This document shows positions 8,061 through 15,427 of a DNA stretch of 56,122 nucleotides, piece by piece; the stretch's first letter is position 1, and the number at the start of each line of letters is the position of its first letter. Source of the DNA: Actinomycetota bacterium (GTDB taxonomy: Bacteria; Actinomycetota; Rubrobacteria; Rubrobacterales; Rubrobacteraceae); the NCBI GenBank assembly GCA_902810695.1, contig CADDYV010000019.1, positions 1-56,122 of the forward strand, given 5' to 3'. The notes beneath the pieces are model-generated. The model was not told the DNA's origin and searched no databases. It saw only the letters and a list, made by a program, of their open reading frames with translations. The translations under genes and the position numbers were made by a program.

Positions 8061-9521
8061 TTAGGCCGGAGCCGCGCTGCTCCTTGCGCCCGGCTTTATG
8101 TTCTGGTTGAGACGGAACATGTTCGTGGGATCATACCTGTCCTTCAGGGCGACGAGCTTCCGGTACTTCTCCGGCTCGTAGGCCGTGCGTACGCGCTCCT
8201 CGCCTTCATCTCCGATGAAGTTGAGGTAGGTGCGCTCGCTCGTCCACGGCTGCATCGCCTCCGTCAGCCCTTTCGCCCATCTTATGTGCCTCTCGGGGTC
8301 CATCATGGGGTCGGCCCACATCGATATCGCGTGGAAGTTGAAGACCGCCTCGCGCAGTCCGAGCGGCGTCGCTTCGTCCGCCACCCGCCTTATTGCCCCT
8401 CCCATCGGGAGCAGAAGCACGCTCGTCAGGGGCGAGGTAACCTTCATCGCGTGCTCCACGAAGACGTCTATCGCCTCGTCGGGAAGCTCGTCGAGGAATC
8501 CGGCCTTCCAGTAGTTCTGCATGCCGGAGGGGTTGCCGGCGTCTATCATGCTCTGCAGCGCGGTGTAGGGTATCGGCTGAACCATGTCCAGCGCCGGAGG
8601 CAGGGATTCTTTGAGAGGCTGAATCGCCTTCTCTCCCTCCTCGATGGGCCCCGCGTAGCTGACCACGACGGCGAGAACCTGGGTTCCCTGCACGGGGTCG
8701 GGCACGAACGGCTCGGGGGGAGCGGTGACGAAGGCGCAGCCGCCGCCGAGTTCGTCGGGAGCAGTTTCTATGAAGTCGCGGTAGAAGCGGATAACGTCGC
8801 GTGCCTGCTCAGCAGGGTACATGAGCATGCCGCCGAGTATGATCGGGCCTACAGGATGCAGCCTGTACTCGAAGGAGGTAACGATCCCGAAGTTGCCTCC
8901 GCCGCCTTTGAGACCCCAGAAGAGGTCCTCGTTCTCCTCTTCACTCGCCCTCACGAAACGCCCGTCGGCGGTAACCACATCCGCCGAGAGGAGGTTGTCC
9001 ACGGCGAAGCCCAGCTTGCGCTCCAGCCAACCCGAGCCGCCGCCCAGGGTGAGACCGGCGATCCCCGTGTTGGAGACGCGCCCGCCGGTAACGGCGAGCC
9101 CGAACATCTGCGTCTCGCGGTCGAGCTCGCCCTGGAGGAGCCCGGCCTGGGCGCGGACGGTGCGGGCTTCGGGATCAACCCACACGCCCTTCATCGGGAA
9201 GAGGTCAATGACGATGCCACCGTCCACCACCGCGTAGCCCGGGACCGAGTGACCGCCCCCGCGCACCGCAACGTTCATATCGTTCTCGCGCGCGAAAGTC
9301 ACCGCGGCAACAACGTCGGCTACGCCGGAGCAGCGGGCGATCAGGGCCGGGCGGCGGTCGATCATGGCGTTGAAGACGGCGCGGGCCGCATCATAGCCAT
9401 CGTCGCGGGAGCGTATCAGCTCGCCGCGGAAATTCGTCCTGAGCTTCTGGAAAATAGCTTCATCGAGACCATCTCCTGAAGATGCGCCGATGGGGCCCCG
9501 CGGGTCCGCAGTGTCCATCAT
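8061..9521 (-). CDS. FAD-dependent BBE-type oxidoreductase
   Basis: A 486-residue VAO/PCMH-fold flavoprotein of the berberine-bridge-enzyme group. FAD-binding features are AVRGGGHSVPGY (the His usually bonded to the flavin 8-alpha position), TGGRVSNTGIAGLTLGGGSGW, and GLKGGGGNFGIVTSFEYRLHPV. The C-terminal BBE motif is YDPTNMFRLNQNI. In bicovalent members a Cys occurs in the segment read here as GGRVSNTG; its absence predicts single covalent attachment. Substrates of such enzymes are usually sugars or secondary metabolites, and none can be chosen here. The ATG at 9521 has an upstream GAGGAGA. A longer reading to 9614 would lack family similarity. Confidence 0.88.
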   Translation of the reverse strand: MMDTADPRGPIGASSGDGLDEAIFQKLRTNFRGELIRSRDDGYDAARAVFNAMIDRRPALIARCSGVADVVAAVTFARENDMNVAVRGGGHSVPGYAVVDGGIVIDLFPMKGVWVDPEARTVRAQAGLLQGELDRETQMFGLAVTGGRVSNTGIAGLTLGGGSGWLERKLGFAVDNLLSADVVTADGRFVRASEEENEDLFWGLKGGGGNFGIVTSFEYRLHPVGPIILGGMLMYPAEQARDVIRFYRDFIETAPDELGGGCAFVTAPPEPFVPDPVQGTQVLAVVVSYAGPIEEGEKAIQPLKESLPPALDMVQPIPYTALQSMIDAGNPSGMQNYWKAGFLDELPDEAIDVFVEHAMKVTSPLTSVLLLPMGGAIRRVADEATPLGLREAVFNFHAISMWADPMMDPERHIRWAKGLTEAMQPWTSERTYLNFIGDEGEERVRTAYEPEKYRKLVALKDRYDPTNMFRLNQNIKPGARSSAAPA

Positions 9522-9659
9522 ATTTTCTCCTCTACCAGAGATTTTTTGTATGCATCCCAAACGATAGTAGACCCACCCAACCCGCACATCCCCCAAACGT
9601 ACCATTTTCGGCAAATCGGATAGCTGGTTCTTCGGAATCTACGGGATCGAAAGTTGCCC

Positions 9660-9688
9660 TTGCTGTATGGGTTAGCGGGTAGTACACT
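9660..9688 (+). promoter_or_regulatory. predicted sigma-70-type promoter
   Basis: TTGCTG (9660-9665) and TACACT (9683-9688) are separated by 17 bp, predicting a start near 9695. It would drive the short transcript that ends at the terminator near 9913; both neighbouring genes are on the other strand. Confidence 0.45.
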
Positions 9689-9694
9689 TCCCCT

Positions 9695-9913
9695 CAGTTG
9701 ACGGCACGGAAAGGAGGTGATCCAGATAGACGCATCGAGTAGTAGTCGCGGGTATCTTCTGGGAGAGGTGGCACTGATCTAGCTCCCCGAAACCCCGCGG
9801 GTTCTGGGTCACACCGCCTCTTCGGTAGTTGCAGGCGGCGTGCTGACAACAGGATACCTGCGATGACTCAAAGGGTACGGCCCCCGGAACCTCGCTTTCG
9901 GGGGTTGTTTTTT
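9695..9913 (+). ncRNA. candidate small RNA or peptide mRNA with a perfect 16S rRNA 3'-end complement
   Basis: About 215 nt bounded by a promoter and an intrinsic terminator. Near its 5' end is AAAGGAGGTGATCCAG (9710-9725), a 16-nt perfect reverse complement of the conserved bacterial 16S 3' tail, far longer than an ordinary Shine-Dalgarno sequence. A frame opening inside it (GTG 9717) runs 21 codons to TAG at 9780-9782 and would continue another 27 codons to TGA at 9864. No ATG is in place, so translation is doubtful. Stem-loops are visible at ACCCCGCGGGT (about 9792-9802) and CCGCC/GGCGG (about 9814-9840). It is not a tRNA, tmRNA, SRP RNA or RNase P RNA that I recognise. Whether it is regulatory RNA or coding is open. 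Confidence 0.4.
9881..9913 (+). terminator. intrinsic terminator of the small transcript
   Basis: CCCCCG (9881-9886) pairs with CGGGGG (9899-9904) and is followed by TTGTTTTTT (9905-9913). The run of U is on the plus strand, so it serves the plus-strand transcript; it lies just beyond the stop of the minus-strand citrate synthase gene. Confidence 0.75.
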
Positions 9914-9920
9914 GCCCTGA

Positions 9921-11066
9921 TTACCGCTGTTCTGGTGGAATCCAGCGTCTATTCCTTGCGCCGATGTAAGCCGACTGGGGCCGGATGATACGCCCCGACT
10001 CCTGTTGCTCGAAGCAGTGCGCGAGCCAGCCGGCAACCCGGCTTACGGCAAAAGTGGGGGCGAAAAGCTCCGCCGGCAACCCCAGCCCGTGCAGCAGGAG
10101 CGCCGTGTAGAACTCGACGTTGGTCTGCAACCTGCGCCCCGGCTTGTACTCCTCTAGCAACTTGAGTGCTGTTTTCTCCACGTGGAGCGCCAGTTCGTAG
10201 AGTTTTCTGTCCGCTTCGGTGGCGTACAGCCTCTCGGCAGCGGCGGCGAGCACATCAGCGCGCGGGTCGCGGACCTTGTAGACGCGGTGTCCGAAACCCA
10301 TCAGCCGCTCGCCGCGTTCCAGCTTCTCGCGCAGGTAGCCCTCGGCCCGCACCTTTTTGCCGATCTCGAATACCGTATCCAGCGCCGGTCCGGGCGCGCC
10401 GCCGTGCAGGGGACCCTTCAAAGCTCCGATGGCGCCGGTGATCGCGGATACGAGGTCGGATCTGGTGGAGACGATCACGCGCGCCGCGAAGGTGGAGGCG
10501 TTGAGGCCGTGGTCCACGACGGTGTTGAGATACGTCTCCAGGGCACGTGCTGAATTATCACCGGGCTTCTCACCGGAGAGCATGTACAGGTAGTTGGCGG
10601 CGTGCTCCAACTCCGGGGCGGGATCAACCGGCTCCTCGCCGCGCAGAAGCCGCCAGTAGGCCGCGACAATCGCAGGAAAACGGGCCACCAGCGCAAGGGC
10701 CTGTTCGTGAGCGTCATCTTCCGGGATGCCGAGGCTCAACGTTCCCGCCGCCATCCGCAGCGCATCCATCACGGAGACCTTCTCCGAGGCAGCAGCCCGC
10801 AGCAGGCCCATCGTCGCACCCGGCAGCGAACGCTTGGCGGCGAGCGCCTCGCGGAACTCCGCCAGTTGCTCCACACTAGGTAGAGCATCATGCCACAATA
10901 GGTAGACGATCTCCTCAAAAGACGCGCGGCTCGCGATATCCTCTACCGGAAACCCCGCGACGATCAACTCGCCAGCCTCGCCGTCCACGCTGCTCAACCG
11001 CGTCTCCGCAGCAACTATGCCCTCTAGCCCCGGCTCGAAAGCCCCGGATATCATCTCACCACTCAT
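9921..11066 (-). CDS. citrate synthase
   Basis: Condenses acetyl-CoA and oxaloacetate to citrate (TCA cycle entry). The 381-residue short, dimeric-type enzyme shows the substrate-binding and catalytic regions GPLHGGAPG near residue 218, MGFGHRVYKVRDPRA near 258, and NVEFYTALLLHGLGLP near 318, with the C-terminal RIIRPQSAYIG. The third catalytic acid, usually Asp in an NVDFY motif, reads Glu here. A 2-methylcitrate synthase role is possible from sequence alone. ATG 11066 has GAAGGAG ten bases upstream. It is divergent from a second citrate-synthase-fold gene that carries a DNA-binding domain, which suggests the latter may control it. Confidence 0.92.
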   Translation of the reverse strand: MSGEMISGAFEPGLEGIVAAETRLSSVDGEAGELIVAGFPVEDIASRASFEEIVYLLWHDALPSVEQLAEFREALAAKRSLPGATMGLLRAAASEKVSVMDALRMAAGTLSLGIPEDDAHEQALALVARFPAIVAAYWRLLRGEEPVDPAPELEHAANYLYMLSGEKPGDNSARALETYLNTVVDHGLNASTFAARVIVSTRSDLVSAITGAIGALKGPLHGGAPGPALDTVFEIGKKVRAEGYLREKLERGERLMGFGHRVYKVRDPRADVLAAAAERLYATEADRKLYELALHVEKTALKLLEEYKPGRRLQTNVEFYTALLLHGLGLPAELFAPTFAVSRVAGWLAHCFEQQESGRIIRPQSAYIGARNRRWIPPEQR

Positions 11067-11098
11067 GATGTCTGTACTCCTTCGCTGTCTGCAAGTTG

Positions 11099-11153
11099 AC
11101 CTAAATGTATTAGGTTGATAGTATTTAGTCAATATTGATCTAATTATCAATAT
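11099..11153. promoter_or_regulatory. two palindromes between divergent citrate synthase genes
   Basis: An AT-rich intergenic stretch holds ACCTAA-N5-TTAGGT (11099-11115) and ATATTGAT-N6-ATCAATAT (11132-11153), both perfect inverted repeats. Each has arm spacing suited to a dimeric regulator, and the second ends 13 bp before the start of the HTH-citrate synthase gene. They are plausible operators for that protein or another regulator. Confidence 0.5.
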
Positions 11154-11165
11154 AAGGTGGGATGT

Positions 11166-12398
11166 ATGAGAGAGGAGCGTTATCTGAGTGCGCGGGAGGC
11201 GGCGGGGGAGTTAGGGGTCAGCCTGCCGACGTTGTATGCGTACGTGAGCCGGGGCCTGGTGAGGTCCGAGGCCGCCGGGGGGAAGAGGCGCAGCCGGCGG
11301 TATCGGGCGGAGGATGTATGGAGGCTCAAGGAGCGAAAGGAGATGCGGCGGGACCCCTCGCGTGCTTCGGCGGGGGCATTGAGTTGGGGGATGCCGGTGA
11401 TGGAGTCTTCTATCACTTTGATCTCGGGGGGACGGCTGTACTACCGCGGTTGGGATGCGGTGGAGCTTGCCAGAACCAGATCAGTGGAGGAGGTGGCCGC
11501 CCTGATCTGGACCGGGGATGCGGACAATTCATCAGAGATTTTCCCTTCCGGGCCTGTGGCCCTCTCCAACCGGCTGAGCGCCCTTCACGAGAGCGTGGCC
11601 GGTCTCGCACCGCTGGAAACCATACAAACGCTCTTGCCGCTTGCTGCCTCCGAGGACCTCGCGGCCTACGAGCTGCGCCCGCAGGCGGTTAGACGAACCG
11701 GAGCCCGCATCCTGAGCCTGATGGCGGCCTTCGTCGCCGGAGGCTCGGAGCAGGGAGGTAGTATCGCGGAGGTTCTGCGGCGGGGCTGGAGTCTCGAAGG
11801 TACAAGATCCGCCGAGCTAATCAACGCCGCGCTCGTCCTCTGTGCGGACCACGAGTTACCCGTCTCGACCTTCGCCGCTCGCTGCGTGGCTTCTTCCGGG
11901 GCTACGCCTTACGCAGCGGTTCTGGCGGGACTTGCGGCGATGCAGGGGAGGAAGCACGGGGGAGTCCTGGATCTCGTCGAGGCGTTCTTGCGCGAGGTCG
12001 AGGCTTCGGATGACGCGCGAAAGGTCATTGCCGGGCGTCTGAGAAGAGGGGACGGGATGCCGGGCTTCGGCCACTCCCTGTATCCTGAAGGCGACCCGCG
12101 GGGGGCGGAGTTGATGCGAATGGTCGCGGCGTCCTATCCAGAGAGCCCCGATGTGGCGCTCTCTGAGGAAGTCGCAGGAGCCGTCCTGGAGCTTATCGAG
12201 GAGCGACCGACCGTGGATATCGGTCTTGCGACGCTTGCCAGAGCGTTGGGGTTGCCGCCGGGCGGGGCGATAACGCTGTTCGCGGTGGGGAGGACGATAG
12301 GTTGGATCGGGCACGCCATCGAGCAGTATGCGGAAGGCTCGCTCATACGCCCCAGGACGAAATACGTCGGGGAACCGCCTAGACCGGAATATGGATAA
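11166..12398 (+). CDS. citrate synthase-fold protein with N-terminal helix-turn-helix
   Basis: A 410-residue fusion. Residues 1-55 form a MerR/excisionase-type winged helix (LSAREAAGELGVSLPTLYAYVSRGLV, then RRYRAEDVWRLKER). The rest is a divergent citrate synthase domain (SWGMPVMESSIT, RLYYRGWDAVELA, MQGRKHGGVLDL, MPGFGHSLYPEGDPRG, PTVDIGLATLARALGLPPGG, RPRTKYVG). His and Asp positions corresponding to catalytic residues are kept, so it may be active, or may use the fold to sense acetyl-CoA, oxaloacetate or citrate. ATG 11166 follows AAGGTGG by five bases. Head-to-head placement with the citrate synthase gene supports a regulatory role. The last 20 bp overlap the CPBP gene tail to tail. Confidence 0.88.
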   Translation: MREERYLSAREAAGELGVSLPTLYAYVSRGLVRSEAAGGKRRSRRYRAEDVWRLKERKEMRRDPSRASAGALSWGMPVMESSITLISGGRLYYRGWDAVELARTRSVEEVAALIWTGDADNSSEIFPSGPVALSNRLSALHESVAGLAPLETIQTLLPLAASEDLAAYELRPQAVRRTGARILSLMAAFVAGGSEQGGSIAEVLRRGWSLEGTRSAELINAALVLCADHELPVSTFAARCVASSGATPYAAVLAGLAAMQGRKHGGVLDLVEAFLREVEASDDARKVIAGRLRRGDGMPGFGHSLYPEGDPRGAELMRMVAASYPESPDVALSEEVAGAVLELIEERPTVDIGLATLARALGLPPGGAITLFAVGRTIGWIGHAIEQYAEGSLIRPRTKYVGEPPRPEYG

Positions 12399-13062
12399 CG
12401 TTGAGCCCGTCGAGAATGATGACCACCGTGGGTAGCGTGTTGAACGTCGCGTGTGCCACAAACGACGGTAGAAGACTGCCGCTGCGCGAGAAGAGTACGC
12501 ACAGCGCGATCGCGAGCACGAAAATCGTCAGAAACAGCACCGGCTCCAGATGCACCAGCGCGAAGAGAACCGAGGAGATGAGCGCCGCCAGCACGAAAGG
12601 AATCCTGCCGGCTACCCTGCCCGAACCTTTAGCTGCGAGTCTGGTGGAGACGAGGAGCCCCAGCCGGTAGAGGCCGTTGAAGATGGCGCCGCGGAAGACC
12701 AGTTCCTCGACGGCGGGTCCGAAGAGCACGACAACCAGTATCATGGTTGGTATCGCGAGATCCGGCCTCTGCTGAACCCAGCCCTCCAGCCCGTGCATGA
12801 AGGGCTGCTGTATCTTGGACCGCGCCGAGTAGCCGAAGTGTCTGAGGACCTTTGCGCTCAAAGGGTTGGTTATTGCCTCCACGACTATCGCGCCGATGCC
12901 GACGAGGAACCCGGTTACCGCCCCGGTGAGTGCCCCGCCTCTGGGCTCCCTGAAGCCCAGAGAACTCAAGGAGTACCCTACCATCCTCCCGAACCGCCGC
13001 ATGACGAAGACCCCGGCGAGGAAAAGCCCGATCGTGAGCGCGGCGAAGATGGCGTCCTGCAA
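12379..13062 (-). CDS. CPBP family intramembrane glutamic endopeptidase
   Basis: A 227-residue polytopic membrane protein of the CPBP (Abi/CAAX-processing-like) family. Motif 1 is EELVFRG near residue 122, motif 2 is FALVHLEP near 171, and a third His lies in FVAHATFNTLPT near 203. These Glu and His residues are the predicted catalytic site within the membrane. Cellular substrates of bacterial members are mostly unknown. The start is uncertain: TTG 13062 is the only standard initiation codon near the first helix and has no clear ribosome-binding site. It is downstream of and co-directional with a Nudix gene, 31 bp apart. Confidence 0.85.
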   Translation of the reverse strand: MQDAIFAALTIGLFLAGVFVMRRFGRMVGYSLSSLGFREPRGGALTGAVTGFLVGIGAIVVEAITNPLSAKVLRHFGYSARSKIQQPFMHGLEGWVQQRPDLAIPTMILVVVLFGPAVEELVFRGAIFNGLYRLGLLVSTRLAAKGSGRVAGRIPFVLAALISSVLFALVHLEPVLFLTIFVLAIALCVLFSRSGSLLPSFVAHATFNTLPTVVIILDGLNVIHIPV

Positions 13063-13093
13063 GACTACCAGAGTCAGGGCTTGCTGGGAATTG

Positions 13094-13585
13094 CTAATTT
13101 CCTCCGCCTCCCAGATAAATCCCGCGTGTGGTTATGCCGCTTTCGGCATCCCCGGCCAGGCGGTCCCGGATCCAGGTCGGAAGCAGCTCTATCTCGCGCA
13201 GCTTTGCCAGCTCTACCCAGCGCAGTTCCTTGAGCGTTGGTTCCTCACCCGGCGCAACCTCCGGATCGCTCCCCAGCCGCGCCTCGGAGTTCCGATCCAC
13301 ATTAACCCGCACGGTGATGTCAACGGTGTGCCTGCCCTCTCGCAGGAACTCGCTCACGTAGAGCACTCCGGAAAACTCCGCTTCGAGCCCGGTCTCTTCT
13401 GCGACCTCGCGCACGGCGCACTCCGGGATGGTCTCGCCCGGCTCCAGTCGTCCGCCCGGCAGGACCCAGTAGGATTCTCGTCCGGGCTTCTCGTGACGGA
13501 CGAGTAGAATCTCGCCGTCCCGCTCCGCCACGACCCCGACTCGTATCCCGAAATCTATCCCCGAAAAGTTACGCTCTTTACCCAT
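13094..13585 (-). CDS. Nudix hydrolase
   Basis: A 163-residue single-domain Nudix enzyme. The Nudix box GGRLEPGETIPECAVREV continuing to AEETGL (about residues 44-67) has all the metal-binding Glu residues (REVAEE). The domain lies between an N-terminal IRVGVVAERDGEILLVRHEK strand region and a C-terminal helix with WVELAKLREIELLP. Substrate class cannot be told; the length and termini resemble general NTP or NDP-X pyrophosphatases. TATACT lies 9 nt before the ATG, suggesting a leaderless or nearly leaderless mRNA. CPBP follows in the same direction. Confidence 0.9.
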   Translation of the reverse strand: MGKERNFSGIDFGIRVGVVAERDGEILLVRHEKPGRESYWVLPGGRLEPGETIPECAVREVAEETGLEAEFSGVLYVSEFLREGRHTVDITVRVNVDRNSEARLGSDPEVAPGEEPTLKELRWVELAKLREIELLPTWIRDRLAGDAESGITTRGIYLGGGGN

Positions 13586-13653
13586 TCATGATCGAGTATA
13601 CATCCGGCGGCTAGAGTACCCGTATCTCCTTTGACAATATGGGTGAGCTTCGC

Positions 13654-15360
13654 TTACTTTCCGGCCCTCAGGTACTCCTCGAACTGCGGCCAGGGGAGGC
13701 AGTTGATAACGGACTCCTTCTCAACCCACGCCCGCCGGGCTTGCGACACGCCGAACTTGATGAAACTCAGGGCGCTCTCGTCGTGGGCGTCGGTGTCTAT
13801 GGTGATGCGGACCCCGGCCTCGACCGCCTCGCGGACGTAGGGGACCGAGAGATCCAGGCGGTCAACATAGGAGTTAAGCTCCAGTGCGGTGTTCGTGGCC
13901 TTCGCCTCTTTTATGAGGCGGGAGACGTCCACGGCGTAGGGCTCCCGACGGTTCAGGAGGCGCCCCGTCGGGTGGCCGATGGTGCGGACGTGAGGGTTGT
14001 TCATGGCCCGCACGATGCGCTCTGTCATCTCCTTCTCGGGCAGCTTGAACGAGGTGTGGACGCTCGCGACCACGAAGTCCAGTTCTGCGAGAAGGACGTC
14101 CTCGTAGTCGAGGTCTCCGTTCTTGAGGATGTCCACCTCCGTGCCGCAGAGGAGCTGGATCTCCCGGTACTTCTCGTTGGCCTTGCGCACGACTTTCATC
14201 TTCTCCTTGAGGCGTTCGGGCGAGAGGCCGTTCGCGACCCGCAGGCTCTGGGAGTGATCGCAGAAGACGAGATAATCGTAGCCTAACTCGATGGCGGCCT
14301 CGGCCATGCTCTCGATGGTGCCCTTGCCGTCGGAGTAGTTGGTGTGGACGTGCAAATCTCCCCGGATGTCGCTGGCCTCGATCAGGGTCGGCAGCTCGCC
14401 CCGCTCTGCGGCTCTGATCTCACCCGTATCCTCGCGCAACTCCGGCGGGATGTAGGAGAGGCCCAGCCTGGAATAGAGATCCTCTTCGGTCGGAACGGGT
14501 TTGTAGTCACCGCTTCCGGCTTTGGCTATGCCGTACTCGGAGATGTTCAGGCCCCTCTTGACGGCCCGCTCGCGCAGCGCGATGTTGTGGGCCTGCCCGC
14601 CGGTGAAGTGGTGCAGCAGGGAGCCGAACGCCTCCGGCTCGACGATCCGCAGATCCACATCCACCCCGCCGCACTTGATGGAGACCTTCGTTGGGCCGTG
14701 GGCCACGATCTCATCCACGAACGGGGCCTCGGCGAAGGCATCTGCCAGGCTCTTCATGTCCTTGCTCGCCGCCACGATGTCGAGGTCGCCGATGGTCTCC
14801 TTCTGGCGCCGCAGGGAGCCCGCGACTTCCGCCCACTCGCAGGCGGGATGCGAACGGACGAACTCCAGCAAGTGATCCACGAGGGCGGTCGCCTCGTCGA
14901 GGAGCATCCGGCGTTCGGTGGAGCTGTAGGTACGGGCGGCCCGCAAGATTCGCTCCTCGCTCTTCTTGCCGAAGCCCTTGAGGGAAGCCAGCCGGCCCTC
15001 TTCGAGCTCGCTCACATCCTCGACGCTCGTCACTCCCAGCTCGCGCCAGAGCTTGCCGGCGGTGCGCGGTCCCACGTTCGGCAGGCGCGTAACCTCGACG
15101 AGGCCCGAAGGTATCTCCTCCGAGAGTTCCAGAAGTATCTCTGGGGTGCGGTCCTCGGCGAGATCTTTGATCACACCCGCCGTCGTCTTCCCGACGTGGG
15201 GGAGATCTTCGGGGTCCTCGACCCCCGCCACCGGGTGCCCCAGTGCCGCGACGGATTCTGCGGCCCGCTGGTATGCCAGGACGCGGTAGTAATCATCGCC
15301 CCTGATCTCCATGAGCGTCGCGATAGTCTCCAGGACGCGGGCTATCTCCCGGTTGTCCAC
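13654..15360 (-). CDS. polX: DNA polymerase/3'-5' exonuclease PolX
   Basis: A 568-residue family X polymerase fused to a PHP exonuclease, acting in base-excision or gap-filling repair. The N-terminal 8-kDa-like region and helix-hairpin-helix motifs (LPNVGPRTAGKLWRELGV near residue 93 and LKGFGKKSEERIL near 127) precede the nucleotidyltransferase palm (GSLRRQKETIGDLDIV near 190; GGVDVDLRIV near 230). The PHP domain starts at DLHVHTNYSDGKGT near 338, with FCDHSQS, GTEVDIL, ASVHTSF and later IGHPTGR and DTDAHD metal-binding motifs. GAAGGAGGT precedes the GTG start. PolX-PHP proteins are common in Actinobacteria, Firmicutes and Deinococcus. Confidence 0.96.
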   Translation of the reverse strand: MDNREIARVLETIATLMEIRGDDYYRVLAYQRAAESVAALGHPVAGVEDPEDLPHVGKTTAGVIKDLAEDRTPEILLELSEEIPSGLVEVTRLPNVGPRTAGKLWRELGVTSVEDVSELEEGRLASLKGFGKKSEERILRAARTYSSTERRMLLDEATALVDHLLEFVRSHPACEWAEVAGSLRRQKETIGDLDIVAASKDMKSLADAFAEAPFVDEIVAHGPTKVSIKCGGVDVDLRIVEPEAFGSLLHHFTGGQAHNIALRERAVKRGLNISEYGIAKAGSGDYKPVPTEEDLYSRLGLSYIPPELREDTGEIRAAERGELPTLIEASDIRGDLHVHTNYSDGKGTIESMAEAAIELGYDYLVFCDHSQSLRVANGLSPERLKEKMKVVRKANEKYREIQLLCGTEVDILKNGDLDYEDVLLAELDFVVASVHTSFKLPEKEMTERIVRAMNNPHVRTIGHPTGRLLNRREPYAVDVSRLIKEAKATNTALELNSYVDRLDLSVPYVREAVEAGVRITIDTDAHDESALSFIKFGVSQARRAWVEKESVINCLPWPQFEEYLRAGK

Positions 15361-15427
15361 AGCGAGGACCTCCTTCGTGATGCGGCAGCCAGAACGATTA
15401 TACGCGCGAGGGAGTCCCGGTCCGGGA

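Larger units (their letters stand above)
9522..9920. other. 399 bp intergenic region holding a stand-alone transcript
   Basis: No conventional protein gene is visible. The left part is the 5' region of the oxidoreductase gene. From about 9695 a plus-strand transcript with its own promoter and terminator is predicted, described separately. Confidence 0.6.

Noticed and set aside
8286-9479. Long open frame opposite the FAD oxidoreductase
   Set aside because: It mirrors the oxidoreductase codons, has no family similarity, and no ribosome-binding site.
9710-9725. Possible antisense fragment of a 16S rRNA gene
   Set aside because: Similarity stops at the 16-nt match; the bases that follow do not continue into the reverse complement of 16S rRNA, so it is not a gene fragment.
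9780-9866. LPETP after the TAG, resembling a sortase signal in a read-through peptide
   Set aside because: It lies in a frame closed by a stop, is not followed by a typical helix and basic tail, and lacks a proper start codon.
9841-9913. T-box leader, because AAAGGGTACGG precedes a terminator
   Set aside because: There is no T-box bulge sequence or specifier loop, and no downstream gene on that strand.
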